Positions 17,912-25,248 of a DNA stretch of 64,000 nt are shown here, piece after piece (the stretch's first letter is position 1; each line of letters opens with the position of its first letter). The notes below the pieces were generated by a model that made no database searches, was not told where the DNA came from, and saw only the letters and a list, made by a program, of their open reading frames with translations. The stretch is from Dysgonomonas sp. UBA7710. GTDB taxonomy: Bacteria > Bacteroidota > Bacteroidia > Bacteroidales > Dysgonomonadaceae. Made by a program: the position numbers and the translations under genes. Location: contig NZ_DLFW01000031.1 in assembly GCF_002482385.1 (NCBI RefSeq), positions 1 to 64,000 on the forward strand, read 5' to 3'.

Positions 17912-19123
17912 ATGAAAACAATTATAATCCTCGCCGATGGCGCGGCCGATGAGCCTATCGCCGCATTAGGAAATAAAACGCCGTTACAAGTGGCCAAGAA
18001 GCCATATATAGACATGCTTGCCGCTAAAGGCAAAAGCGGTGAACTGGACACTATCCCTCCCGGATTCAAACCGGGCAGTGAAATAGCCAACCTGTCGGTA
18101 CTCGGGTATGACGTGCCGAAAGTTTTTGAAGGAAGGGGATCACTCGAAGCCGCCAGTATGGGAGTGGATATTCTGCCGGGAGAAATGGCTATGCGCTGCA
18201 ACCTGATTTGCATCGAAGACGGTAAAATCAAGAACCATTCGGCAGGGCATATCTCGAATGAAGAAGCGGCAGAACTTATTCATTTTCTGGATAAAGAACT
18301 GAATGACGGCAAAGCAAGTTTCTATCCGGGCGTATCATACCGCCATCTGCTGAAACTTGAAGGAGGAAATAAAAACCTCGATTGCACAGCCCCCCACGAT
18401 GTTACAGGGACTCCGTTCAAAGACGTTCTGATAAAGCCGGAAACACCTGACGCAAAAGAAACCGCCGATTATCTGAATCAGCTGATCTTAAAGTCACAGG
18501 AGTTATTGAAAGACCATCCCGTAAACAAAAAAAGGATCGCCGCAGGTAAAGACCCGGCAAACAGCATCTGGCCATGGTCTCCGGGATACCGTCCGCAGAT
18601 GCAGACATTACAGGAATTATTCGGAATAAAAAGCGGATCGGTAATTTCCGCGGTAGACCTTATTATGGGTATCGGTGTATATGCAGGTTTGAAACTCATC
18701 CATGTAGAAGGGGCCACCGGATTGTGGAATACCAATTATGAAGGAAAAGCGCAGGCAGCCATAGAAGCGTTGAAAAACGATGATTTCGTATATCTTCACA
18801 TCGAAGCCAGCGATGAAGCCGGGCATGAAGGCGACTATGAACTAAAGACAAGGACAATCGAATTTCTTGACGACCGGGTTGTAAAGCCTATATACGAAGC
18901 GACTAAAGGCTGGGATGAGCCGGTTACTATCGCCATCCTGCCCGACCACCCTACCCCATGTGCTATAAAGACTCATACAAACAAGCCTATACCGTTCCTT
19001 ATCTATCGTTCGAACGGGGAAGCGGATGATATACAGGTATATGATGAGTTCGAATCGCCAAAGGGCGCATACGGGTTGATAAAAGGGAAGGAATTTATGG
19101 AGACTTTGTTTAGCCGCAAATAA
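17912..19123 (+). CDS. ApgM-family protein, probable homoserine kinase
   Basis: A 403-residue cytosolic metalloenzyme of the alkaline-phosphatase superfamily, annotated by homology as cofactor-independent phosphoglycerate mutase. Visible are MKTIIILADGAADEP (metal-binding Asp9), PGSEIANLSVLGYD with the likely nucleophile Ser (about 53-66), GRGSLEAASMGVDI, and C-terminal ILPDHPTPCAIKTHTNKPIPF. True ApgM enzymes usually read GSDTAHL at the nucleophile; here it is GSEIANL. In Bacteroidales this subfamily sits between thrA and thrC and is proposed to phosphorylate homoserine (TIGR02535-type family), replacing ThrB. thrA is 3 kb upstream and no classic thrB is in the window, so homoserine kinase is the better call, with glycolytic mutase as the alternative. 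Confidence 0.75.
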   Translation: MKTIIILADGAADEPIAALGNKTPLQVAKKPYIDMLAAKGKSGELDTIPPGFKPGSEIANLSVLGYDVPKVFEGRGSLEAASMGVDILPGEMAMRCNLICIEDGKIKNHSAGHISNEEAAELIHFLDKELNDGKASFYPGVSYRHLLKLEGGNKNLDCTAPHDVTGTPFKDVLIKPETPDAKETADYLNQLILKSQELLKDHPVNKKRIAAGKDPANSIWPWSPGYRPQMQTLQELFGIKSGSVISAVDLIMGIGVYAGLKLIHVEGATGLWNTNYEGKAQAAIEALKNDDFVYLHIEASDEAGHEGDYELKTRTIEFLDDRVVKPIYEATKGWDEPVTIAILPDHPTPCAIKTHTNKPIPFLIYRSNGEADDIQVYDEFESPKGAYGLIKGKEFMETLFSRK

Positions 19124-19191
19124 GAATTTTAGAAGCCGTTTGAATTATATTCGTTAATGCAATACCTTCGGATTCCATGACCGAAACCTTT

Positions 19192-19223
19192 TTGTATAAA
19201 ATGAGATAAATGTTATATCTTTG
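19192..19223 (+). promoter_or_regulatory. Complete -33/-7 promoter of the SIS-domain isomerase gene
   Basis: TTG at 19192-19194 and TATCTTTG at 19216-19223 are 21 bases apart. The leader before the ATG is about 18 bases. Confidence 0.75.
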
Positions 19224-19244
19224 ACGTAGCAAAAAATTAAATGC

Positions 19245-19850
19245 ATGAGTACTGAAGATATCCGTTCCCTGTTGAGCACCGAAGCGAGTGCCATACTGAA
19301 TATTCCGGTAAGTGACGCTTATACAAAAGCCATAGACCTTATTGTAGAACAGGTAAACAAGAAGAAAGGCAAACTGGTAACCAGCGGCATGGGAAAAGCC
19401 GGGCAAATAGCACAAAATATTGCAACTACATTCAGCTCTACAGGGACGCCGTCCGTCTTCCTGCATCCGAGTGAGGCCCAGCATGGCGACTTGGGGATAT
19501 TGCAGGAAAACGATATCGTTCTGGCTATCTCCAATTCAGGAAAGACACGGGAGATTATCGAACTTATATCTCTTGCAAAAAATCTTATTCCGGGGATAAA
19601 GTTTATTGTCATCACCAGTGATCCGGATAGCTTACTGGCCCAGAAAGCCGATGTCTGCATCCTTACCGGCCGGCCCGATGAAGTCTGCAATCTTGGACTG
19701 ACCCCGACCACTTCGACCACAGTAATGACCGTAATAGGCGATATACTTGTAGTGGGTACAATGAAAAGGATCAGCTTCTCACCCGCCGATTATGCCAAAC
19801 GCCACCATGGGGGATATCTGGGAGATAAATCGAGAGAGATGAGCAAGTAG
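19245..19850 (+). CDS. CBS-less D-arabinose-5-phosphate isomerase (KpsF/KdsD, SIS domain)
   Basis: A 201-residue cytosolic SIS-domain sugar isomerase. It interconverts ribulose-5-phosphate and arabinose-5-phosphate, the first step toward CMP-KDO for lipopolysaccharide. Visible are the SIS signature KLVTSGMGKAGQIAQNIATT (about 45-64), FLHPSEAQHGDLGIL, VLAISNSGKTREI (about 90-103) and ILTGRPDEVCNLGLTPTTSTTV. The two C-terminal CBS domains of E. coli KdsD (about 328 residues) are missing; single-domain versions are known in Bacteroides. It has its own promoter, and a hairpin at 19874-19916 follows. Confidence 0.9.
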   Translation: MSTEDIRSLLSTEASAILNIPVSDAYTKAIDLIVEQVNKKKGKLVTSGMGKAGQIAQNIATTFSSTGTPSVFLHPSEAQHGDLGILQENDIVLAISNSGKTREIIELISLAKNLIPGIKFIVITSDPDSLLAQKADVCILTGRPDEVCNLGLTPTTSTTVMTVIGDILVVGTMKRISFSPADYAKRHHGGYLGDKSREMSK

Positions 19851-19873
19851 TTCCTGAATATAACTCTAAAATA

Positions 19874-19916
19874 TTTCAGCCATCAATATCCATCCTTTGC
19901 ATATTGTTGGCTGAAA
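19874..19916. terminator. Long hairpin after the SIS-domain isomerase gene
   Basis: The 16-base arms 19874-19889 (TTTCAGCCATCAATAT) and 19901-19916 pair with one mismatch. No strong T-tract follows, so it may act as a mild terminator or an RNA 3'-end stabiliser. Confidence 0.6.
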
Positions 19917-19959
19917 GAATAATTATAGATGAATAACGAAATATATTATCGAATATCCT

Positions 19960-19967
19960 TATCTTTG
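19960..19967 (+). promoter_or_regulatory. Bacteroidota -7 box of phoH
   Basis: TATCTTTG matches TAnnTTTG, about 70 bases before the phoH ATG. Confidence 0.6.
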
Positions 19968-20036
19968 CATACCATTACATACCACTACCCGACAAAACAT
20001 AATAAATCACATGGTACATTCTTGATACAGAATTGA

Positions 20037-21023
20037 ATGATAGAACAAATAATTATTTTAGAACATATAGACCCTGTTGTCTTTTTCGGGATAAATAACG
20101 CCAATATACAATTATTAAAAACCCTTTTTCCAAAGCTGCGTATCGTAGCGCGTGGCAATGCCATAAAAGCGATCGGTAATGCGGAAGATGTCCCTCTCTT
20201 TGAAGAAAAGATAAGGGAACTTGAAAAATATGCGAATGAGCGGAATAAACTCACAGAAGAAGATATAATAGACATTGTAAAAGGAAAATCTCCTAATACA
20301 ATCAAGCAGGACAACCTCATTATCTACGGGCTGAACGGCAAACCTATCTTTGCCCGTACTCCCAACCAGCAGAATTTTGTAAACAGCTTTTACAAAAACG
20401 ATATGGTGTTTGGTATCGGACCCGCGGGTTCGGGGAAGACCTATACAGCTATCGCTCTGGCGGTAAAAGCCCTTAAAAACAAAGAGGTGAAAAAGATAAT
20501 CCTCAGCCGTCCGGCAGTGGAAGCCGGAGAGAAGCTCGGTTTTCTGCCCGGAGATATGAAAGATAAGATAGACCCGTATCTGCAACCTTTGTATGACGCG
20601 CTCGAAGACATGATAGCCCCTGCCAAGCTAAAGGACTATATAGAAAACAAGACGATACAGATAGCCCCTTTGGCCTTTATGCGCGGTCGAACGCTCAGTG
20701 ATGCCATCATTATCCTCGACGAAGCCCAGAATACGACCACGCACCAGATAAAGATGTTCCTCACCCGTTTGGGTATGAACGCCAAAATGATTATCACGGG
20801 CGATATTACCCAGATAGACCTTCCGCCGTCCCAGCAGTCGGGGCTAAAACATGCCCTGCGCATACTGAAAGATGTGAAAGGGATAGGCTATATCGAGTTT
20901 AACAAGACCGATATTGTCCGTCACAAACTCGTTCAGAGCATTGTGGATGCATACGAAAGAGAGGATAAAAGGGAAAAGCGGGAAGAGATAAAAGCAAAAA
21001 CCGTAAAAGGTGAAAGAATATAG
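20037..21023 (+). CDS. phoH: PhoH-family ATPase
   Basis: A 328-residue cytosolic protein with an N-terminal KH-like region (about 1-90) and a C-terminal PhoH ATPase domain (about 105-310). Walker A is GIGPAGSGKTYTAIALA (about 127-143), then IILSRPAVEAGEKLGFLPGD, Walker B IIILDEAQNTT (about 225-235) and ITGDITQIDLP. The family is related to superfamily-1 helicases; in bacteria it is linked to RNA metabolism and phosphate starvation, with no firmly settled substrate. Length is normal. It is monocistronic, and the repeat element 21035-21270 starts 11 bases after its stop and may help end its transcript. Confidence 0.94.
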   Translation: MIEQIIILEHIDPVVFFGINNANIQLLKTLFPKLRIVARGNAIKAIGNAEDVPLFEEKIRELEKYANERNKLTEEDIIDIVKGKSPNTIKQDNLIIYGLNGKPIFARTPNQQNFVNSFYKNDMVFGIGPAGSGKTYTAIALAVKALKNKEVKKIILSRPAVEAGEKLGFLPGDMKDKIDPYLQPLYDALEDMIAPAKLKDYIENKTIQIAPLAFMRGRTLSDAIIILDEAQNTTTHQIKMFLTRLGMNAKMIITGDITQIDLPPSQQSGLKHALRILKDVKGIGYIEFNKTDIVRHKLVQSIVDAYEREDKREKREEIKAKTVKGERI

Positions 21024-21034
21024 ATTTATTAGAA

Positions 21035-21270
21035 AAAGAGGGTGTGTCAAAAGGGGAACAGCACTATCAATGTGCTACCCTCTTTGTCATCCTGAGTGTA
21101 ACGAAGAATCTCGACCCTGAGAAACGAGATATTTGCCTCGCCTTCGCTTCGGCGATTTTGGCTCCGCCGATTTTCAATTCAATTCACTCCGTTCAACATG
21201 ACAACCAACGGTCACAGGAGCGTAGCGTATGTAAATAGAAAGTAAAAAATACTTTTGACACACACTCTTT
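21035..21270. mobile_element. Noncoding element with terminal inverted repeats (MITE-like), copy B
   Basis: A 236-base stretch without a gene, bounded by 19-base inverted ends (21035-21053 and 21252-21270, one mismatch) that read AAAGAGxGTGTGTCAAAAG. Inside are GAATCTCGACCCTGAG, CACTCCGTTCAACATGAC and the 35-base core at 21201-21235, all shared with the element at 37757-37975. It also has an extra 45-base insert with small hairpins (TTCGCTTCGGCGA region, about 21137-21175) missing from that copy. No transposase is present, so it would be non-autonomous. Confidence 0.7.
21201..21235 (+). repeat. 35-base dispersed repeat, copy 2
   Basis: Identical to the other three copies in the window; lies inside the terminal-inverted-repeat element 21035-21270. 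Confidence 0.92.
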
Positions 21271-21629
21271 CTTATTAGCATAGCTCTGTATAAAAACACA
21301 AAAAGATTATCAATTAAGTTGCAATACTCCCAATCTGATTTATCTATATAAGAAGCAGCCGGCATACTGGAATTTCAGAATGAAAAAGTAAGTAATCAGA
21401 AAAAAATTAATGACATATTTAAATGTTTCACAATACTTAAATAAAACGCCAGATAAAAAATTGTGCAAAAGTTGTCAGATTTGTCAAGTTTTAGTTTTAC
21501 TTCCACAGCTATCAGCAACTTGGAGGAGCATGCTATTAATTAACATCTTTATTGCTTTTTAAGCAACTTTGGCGTAACTTTGAGCGTACTTTTTTGTTAT
21601 AAGACTGAACAAATTAGATTTTTAAACAA
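21271..21629 (+). other. Noncoding region before purC
   Basis: I see no gene here. It holds the purC promoter at 21552-21582 and, at 21472-21497, a GTTGTCAGATTTGTCAAG stretch related to the CTGACAA/TTGACAA sequences flanking the repeats at 36444 and 36607. I see no purine riboswitch-like core. Confidence 0.5.
21552..21582 (+). promoter_or_regulatory. Complete -33/-7 promoter of purC
   Basis: TTG at 21552-21554 and TAACTTTG at 21575-21582 are 20 bases apart, a textbook Bacteroidota promoter. The leader is about 45 bases. Confidence 0.8.
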
Positions 21630-22580
21630 ATGAAGAATACTTTAGTAAGAACAGATTTTAATTTTGCGGGTCAGACAAACGTTTATCATGGTAAAGTGAG
21701 GGACGTATATTCAATAGGTAACGATTTACTGGTGATGATCGCTACCGACCGTATTTCAGCATTCGATGTTGTATTACCACAGGGTATTCCCTACAAAGGA
21801 CAAGTCCTGAACCAAATTGCAGCCAAGTTTCTGGATGCTACTGCCGACATTGTCCCTAACTGGAAGCTGGATACCCCGGACCCTATGGTAACCGTTGGTC
21901 TGAGATGCGAACAATATAAGGTGGAAATGGTTATCCGCGGATATCTCACCGGTAGCGCATGGCGCGAATACAAAGCCGGTGCAAGGACGCTTTGCGGAGT
22001 GCCGCTACCGGAAGGAATGAAAGAAAATGAAAAATTTCCTACTCCTATCATCACTCCTACTACAAAAGAAGATGTAGGACACGATGAGAATATTTCGAAA
22101 GAGGAAATTATCGCTCAGGGACTGGTAAGCAAAGAAGAATACGAGCAACTGGAAAAATATACTTATGCGCTGTTCCAACGTGGAACCGAAATGGCAGCTC
22201 AGAAGAACCTGATACTTGTAGATACAAAATACGAGTTCGGGAAAAAAGACGGCAAGATTTATCTGATCGACGAAATCCATACACCGGACTCTTCCCGCTA
22301 TTTCTATGCGGACACTTATCAGGAACTGTTCGACAAAGGGGAAGAACAACGCCAACTGTCGAAAGAATTTGTACGCAAATGGTTAATGGATAACGGATTC
22401 CAGGGAAAAGACGGGCAGAAGGTGCCTGAAATGACCGAAGAATACTGCAACTCCGTCTCGGAACGCTACATCGAACTATATGAAAAGATAGTAGGTGAAA
22501 AATTTGTAAAGGCGGAAGCTGCCGATGTCGCTATACGCCTTGAAAAGAATATAAACGAATATTTAAAAAAGAGAGATTAA
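21630..22580 (+). CDS. purC: Phosphoribosylaminoimidazole-succinocarboxamide synthase
   Basis: A 316-residue cytosolic enzyme of purine synthesis that joins CAIR and aspartate with ATP to give SAICAR. The product carries HGKVRDVYSIG near residue 20, VMIATDRISAFDVVLPQGIPYKG (about 35-57), VEMVIRGYLTGSAWREY (about 98-114) and the LVDTKYEFG and LIDEIHTPDSSRY motifs (about 195-230), all standard. At 316 residues it belongs to the longer yeast-like form rather than the 240-residue E. coli form. It has a full promoter at 21552-21582 and a terminator overlapping its stop at 22579-22596, so it is transcribed alone. Confidence 0.97.
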   Translation: MKNTLVRTDFNFAGQTNVYHGKVRDVYSIGNDLLVMIATDRISAFDVVLPQGIPYKGQVLNQIAAKFLDATADIVPNWKLDTPDPMVTVGLRCEQYKVEMVIRGYLTGSAWREYKAGARTLCGVPLPEGMKENEKFPTPIITPTTKEDVGHDENISKEEIIAQGLVSKEEYEQLEKYTYALFQRGTEMAAQKNLILVDTKYEFGKKDGKIYLIDEIHTPDSSRYFYADTYQELFDKGEEQRQLSKEFVRKWLMDNGFQGKDGQKVPEMTEEYCNSVSERYIELYEKIVGEKFVKAEAADVAIRLEKNINEYLKKRD

Positions 22581-22596
22581 GGCCGCAGGCCTTTTT
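22579..22596 (+). terminator. Intrinsic terminator of purC
   Basis: AAGGCC-GCA-GGCCTT followed by TTT; the stem begins inside the purC stop codon. Confidence 0.75.
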
Positions 22597-22675
22597 ATTA
22601 TTCGGGTAAGCAAAACAACAAAAACAAGTTGTGGTCCGAAAGTATATAATTAAATTTATCTATTATTTAGTTTAA

Positions 22676-23242
22676 ATGCCAAATCTCTATATCATATCAG
22701 GCTGTAACGGCGCGGGAAAAACAACCGCGTCGTATGCCATGTTTCCCGAACTACTCGACTGCAAGGAGTTTATCAATGCCGATGAAATAGCCAAAGGCCT
22801 CTCCCCTTTTCAGCCCGAGACGGTAGCTATCGATGCAGGCCGCCTTATGATTATGCGCATGAACGAAATGTTGCGTATGCAGGAAGATTTTGCAATAGAG
22901 ACCACGCTGGCGACTAAATCATATGCTAACTTCATACGCAGGGCGCAGAAGGAAGGCTATTTTGTTACCCTGATTTATTTCTGGCTCGAATCGCCCGAAC
23001 TGGCTATCAGACGTGTCGAACAACGCGTTCGCTTCGGCGGACATCATGTAGACGATGATGTAGTCATAAGGCGCTATTATGCCGGAATGAGAAACCTTTT
23101 CTCTATGTTTATCCCTATTGCCGATTACTGGCTTCTGGTAGATAATTCTACAGACCCTTTCCAGATGATCGCGGAAGGTAACAGAACAAAAATCATCGAT
23201 ATTTACGATGAAGATATATTCTATTATCTTAAAAACGTATAA
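22676..23242 (+). CDS. Zeta-toxin-like P-loop kinase without antitoxin
   Basis: A 188-residue cytosolic P-loop protein. Walker A is SGCNGAGKTTASYAMFPE (about 9-26), then FINADEIAKGLSPFQPE (about 33-49), AIETTLATKSYANFIRRAQKEGY (about 80-102) and IYFWLESPELAIRRVEQRVRFGGHHVDDDVVIRRY (conserved parts named separately, about 107-145). This is the zeta-toxin / UDP-N-acetylglucosamine-kinase-like fold, in which Asp and Arg residues bind the acceptor. No epsilon antitoxin or other small partner is adjacent; menG follows 21 bases downstream. Stand-alone versions are common and may be small-molecule kinases rather than toxins. Substrate unknown. Confidence 0.8.
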   Translation: MPNLYIISGCNGAGKTTASYAMFPELLDCKEFINADEIAKGLSPFQPETVAIDAGRLMIMRMNEMLRMQEDFAIETTLATKSYANFIRRAQKEGYFVTLIYFWLESPELAIRRVEQRVRFGGHHVDDDVVIRRYYAGMRNLFSMFIPIADYWLLVDNSTDPFQMIAEGNRTKIIDIYDEDIFYYLKNV

Positions 23243-23263
23243 ATCCAACAACCCTCAACGGAA

Positions 23264-24001
23264 ATGACCTACGACGCCGAAAAAATAGTTCCTTATTCCG
23301 GCTCCGAAACTAAAGGGGCTCAAGTAGAACGCATGTTCGACTCTATTGCTGAAAACTATGATACATTGAACCGTACTATGTCGATGGGAATCGATATCAG
23401 TTGGCGTAAGAAAGGATTATCTATGCTAAAAAAGCTGAATCCCCAGACGATACTCGATATTGCCACAGGAACAGGTGATCTGGCCATCCAGGCCTATGAT
23501 ATACTGAAGCCGCAATCTATACTGGGCATAGACATATCCGAAGGAATGATGGAGGTTGGCCGGAGAAAAGTAGCTAAAGCAGGCCTATCAGATAAAATCA
23601 GCTTCGCCAAAGAGGATTGCATGGCGCTGTCTTTTCCCGATAATTCTTTTGACGCTGCCATGGTCGCATTCGGAGTACGCAACTTTGAGGATCTTGACAA
23701 GGGGCTCAAAGAAATATTACGGGTACTAAAACCGGGAGGGCAACTGATGATATTGGAGTTGACTGTTCCCGCGCATTTTCCGATGAAGCAGGGTTACTGG
23801 CTATATACCAATCTGTTTATCCCCACAATAGGCCGGATCATTTCCAAAGATAAAACAGCATACTCTTACCTTCCAAAATCCATACAAGCCTTTATTCAGG
23901 GTAAAGATATGACCAACACGCTTCTAAAGAACGGATTCTCGGAAGCATCTTATAAAACATACACAATGGGTACATGTTCTATGTATCTGGCTTCTAAATA
24001 A
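23264..24001 (+). CDS. menG: Demethylmenaquinone methyltransferase (UbiE/MenG)
   Basis: A 245-residue SAM-dependent methyltransferase that performs the last step of menaquinone synthesis at the inner face of the membrane. It shows family signature 1, YDTLNRTMSMGIDISWRK (about 33-50), the SAM loop ILDIATGTGDLAIQ (about 63-76), and signature 2, near RVLKPGGQLMILELTVP (about 150-166). The C-terminal YTMGTCSMYLASK is typical. It starts 21 bases after the zeta-like gene and could share its transcript. Anaerobic respiration through fumarate, as in other Bacteroidales, would use this menaquinone. Confidence 0.95.
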   Translation: MTYDAEKIVPYSGSETKGAQVERMFDSIAENYDTLNRTMSMGIDISWRKKGLSMLKKLNPQTILDIATGTGDLAIQAYDILKPQSILGIDISEGMMEVGRRKVAKAGLSDKISFAKEDCMALSFPDNSFDAAMVAFGVRNFEDLDKGLKEILRVLKPGGQLMILELTVPAHFPMKQGYWLYTNLFIPTIGRIISKDKTAYSYLPKSIQAFIQGKDMTNTLLKNGFSEASYKTYTMGTCSMYLASK

Positions 24002-24127
24002 ATAAATATTTTTAATTAAATAATATTATCTTTTCTCCACAAATTTATCTATACCGGAGAAAGGACAATGGGAATATTAAAAGTTCCATTTTTTAAGTTA
24101 TAGTTCTTTAGTTCGGGAATAATATAA

Positions 24128-24135
24128 TATATTTG
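24128..24135 (+). promoter_or_regulatory. Bacteroidota -7 box of the M48-like gene
   Basis: TATATTTG matches TAnnTTTG and implies a leader of about 110 bases. Confidence 0.6.
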
Positions 24136-24249
24136 CCTTCTGAAAGAGATCGAGTGCGAAGGAGAATAACTTTATAGAATACACCTGTAATATTTTTTAT
24201 TAATAAAACTACATAAATCGAATCTATTTATTAACAAACATTTAGAACT

Positions 24250-25053
24250 ATGACTAAAAAATTATTTTTAGCAACAGTATTTGTTGCTGTTATGTGCGCT
24301 CTATCACTTCCTGCAAATGCCCAATTCGGAAAAGCCTTAAAAAATGCTAGTAAGTCTGTAACAAAAGCTGTAGGCGATGTTGCCGGAGATATGGCTTCTG
24401 ATATGGTAGCCAATAAGGTATCCGTGAAAATGGTAGAGTTTATGGATAGCAACAATACTATTGCCGGAGAGGACTCAGACTATTACAAAAGACTGGCAGG
24501 ACTGGTAGCTACAGACTATATTTCTGTAGACGGCCTAAGCCTTAACTATAAAGTATATGAAAACCCTGAAGTAAACATTCTGGCTACTTCTGACGGAAGT
24601 ATCCGTATCTATACAGGTATGATGGATATGCTGTCTGATGAAGAGCTTCTGGCTGTTATATCTACTCAGATAGGACATATTGCAAACAAGGATGTTCGCG
24701 ATTCACTATTAAAAGTCGCATCTGAGGATAATGCAACTAAAGCAGGTTCTGCACAATTGGAAAAACTGCTTTCTTTCTCAGGAGATAAAATGGGGACGGT
24801 AATCAACGAACTTATACAGATTCCTTATACTGACGACCAAAACAAGAAAGCAGATGAATATGCATACAATCTATTGACAAAGAAGAATGTATCTGCCAGT
24901 GCTCTAGTATCTGCATTAAACAAATTCGCTGAAATGGAAACTGCCGATCAGGCCGCAGCTGATGATGATACAGCTGAGCTGAGTGCCGCCTCTAAGTTTA
25001 TCGGAGTTAATTCGAACAATTCACTCCGCGCGTCTCTTATCTCTTCCAAATAA
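24250..25053 (+). CDS. Exported M48-like protein lacking the zinc site (pseudoprotease)
   Basis: A 267-residue protein with a clear signal peptide (cleavage near PANAQ). Residues about 65-240 follow the M48 (LoiP/YggG-like) peptidase domain: the helix DEELLAVISTQIGHIANKDVRDS and the later helix YTDDQNKKADEYAYNLL. The catalytic HExxH motif is replaced by TQIGH (Thr139, Gln140, His143), and the third zinc ligand, Glu of ExxxAD, is Asn198. Two of three metal ligands and the catalytic Glu are missing, so it should not be a metalloprotease. It could be a chaperone, inhibitor or scaffold in the periplasm. The reading frame is intact, with promoter at 24128-24135 and terminator at 25079-25112, so it is not a decaying gene. 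Confidence 0.85.
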   Translation: MTKKLFLATVFVAVMCALSLPANAQFGKALKNASKSVTKAVGDVAGDMASDMVANKVSVKMVEFMDSNNTIAGEDSDYYKRLAGLVATDYISVDGLSLNYKVYENPEVNILATSDGSIRIYTGMMDMLSDEELLAVISTQIGHIANKDVRDSLLKVASEDNATKAGSAQLEKLLSFSGDKMGTVINELIQIPYTDDQNKKADEYAYNLLTKKNVSASALVSALNKFAEMETADQAAADDDTAELSAASKFIGVNSNNSLRASLISSK

Positions 25054-25078
25054 GATTCGTTGATCGAACAGATACACA

Positions 25079-25112
25079 GGCCTGCAAAGTATGACTTCGC
25101 AGGCTTGCTTTT
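25079..25112 (+). terminator. Intrinsic terminator of the M48-like gene
   Basis: Arms 25079-25090 and 25094-25105 (CCTGCAAAGT versus ACTTCGCAGG) pair with two mismatches or G-U pairs around a 3-base loop, followed by a T-rich tract. Confidence 0.8.
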
Positions 25113-25198
25113 TCTTCTGTAGAATAGTCATAATCCTTTTTCACCAATTAAGAAAGCCTGTTCACCCGTTTTGCCCTGTTTGCATTATTAATGTAGTC

Positions 25199-25206
25199 TA
25201 TATTTG
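25199..25206 (+). promoter_or_regulatory. Bacteroidota -7 box of the VWA gene
   Basis: TATATTTG matches TAnnTTTG, 42 bases before the ATG. Confidence 0.6.
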
Positions 25207-25248
25207 CTTTAGATATAACTGGTAATAACTAACTTAATACTAAAGCAT

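Noticed and set aside
21271..21629. Possible purine riboswitch before purC
   Set aside because: The expected three-way junction core with its conserved loops was not seen; a normal -33/-7 promoter and short leader explain the region.
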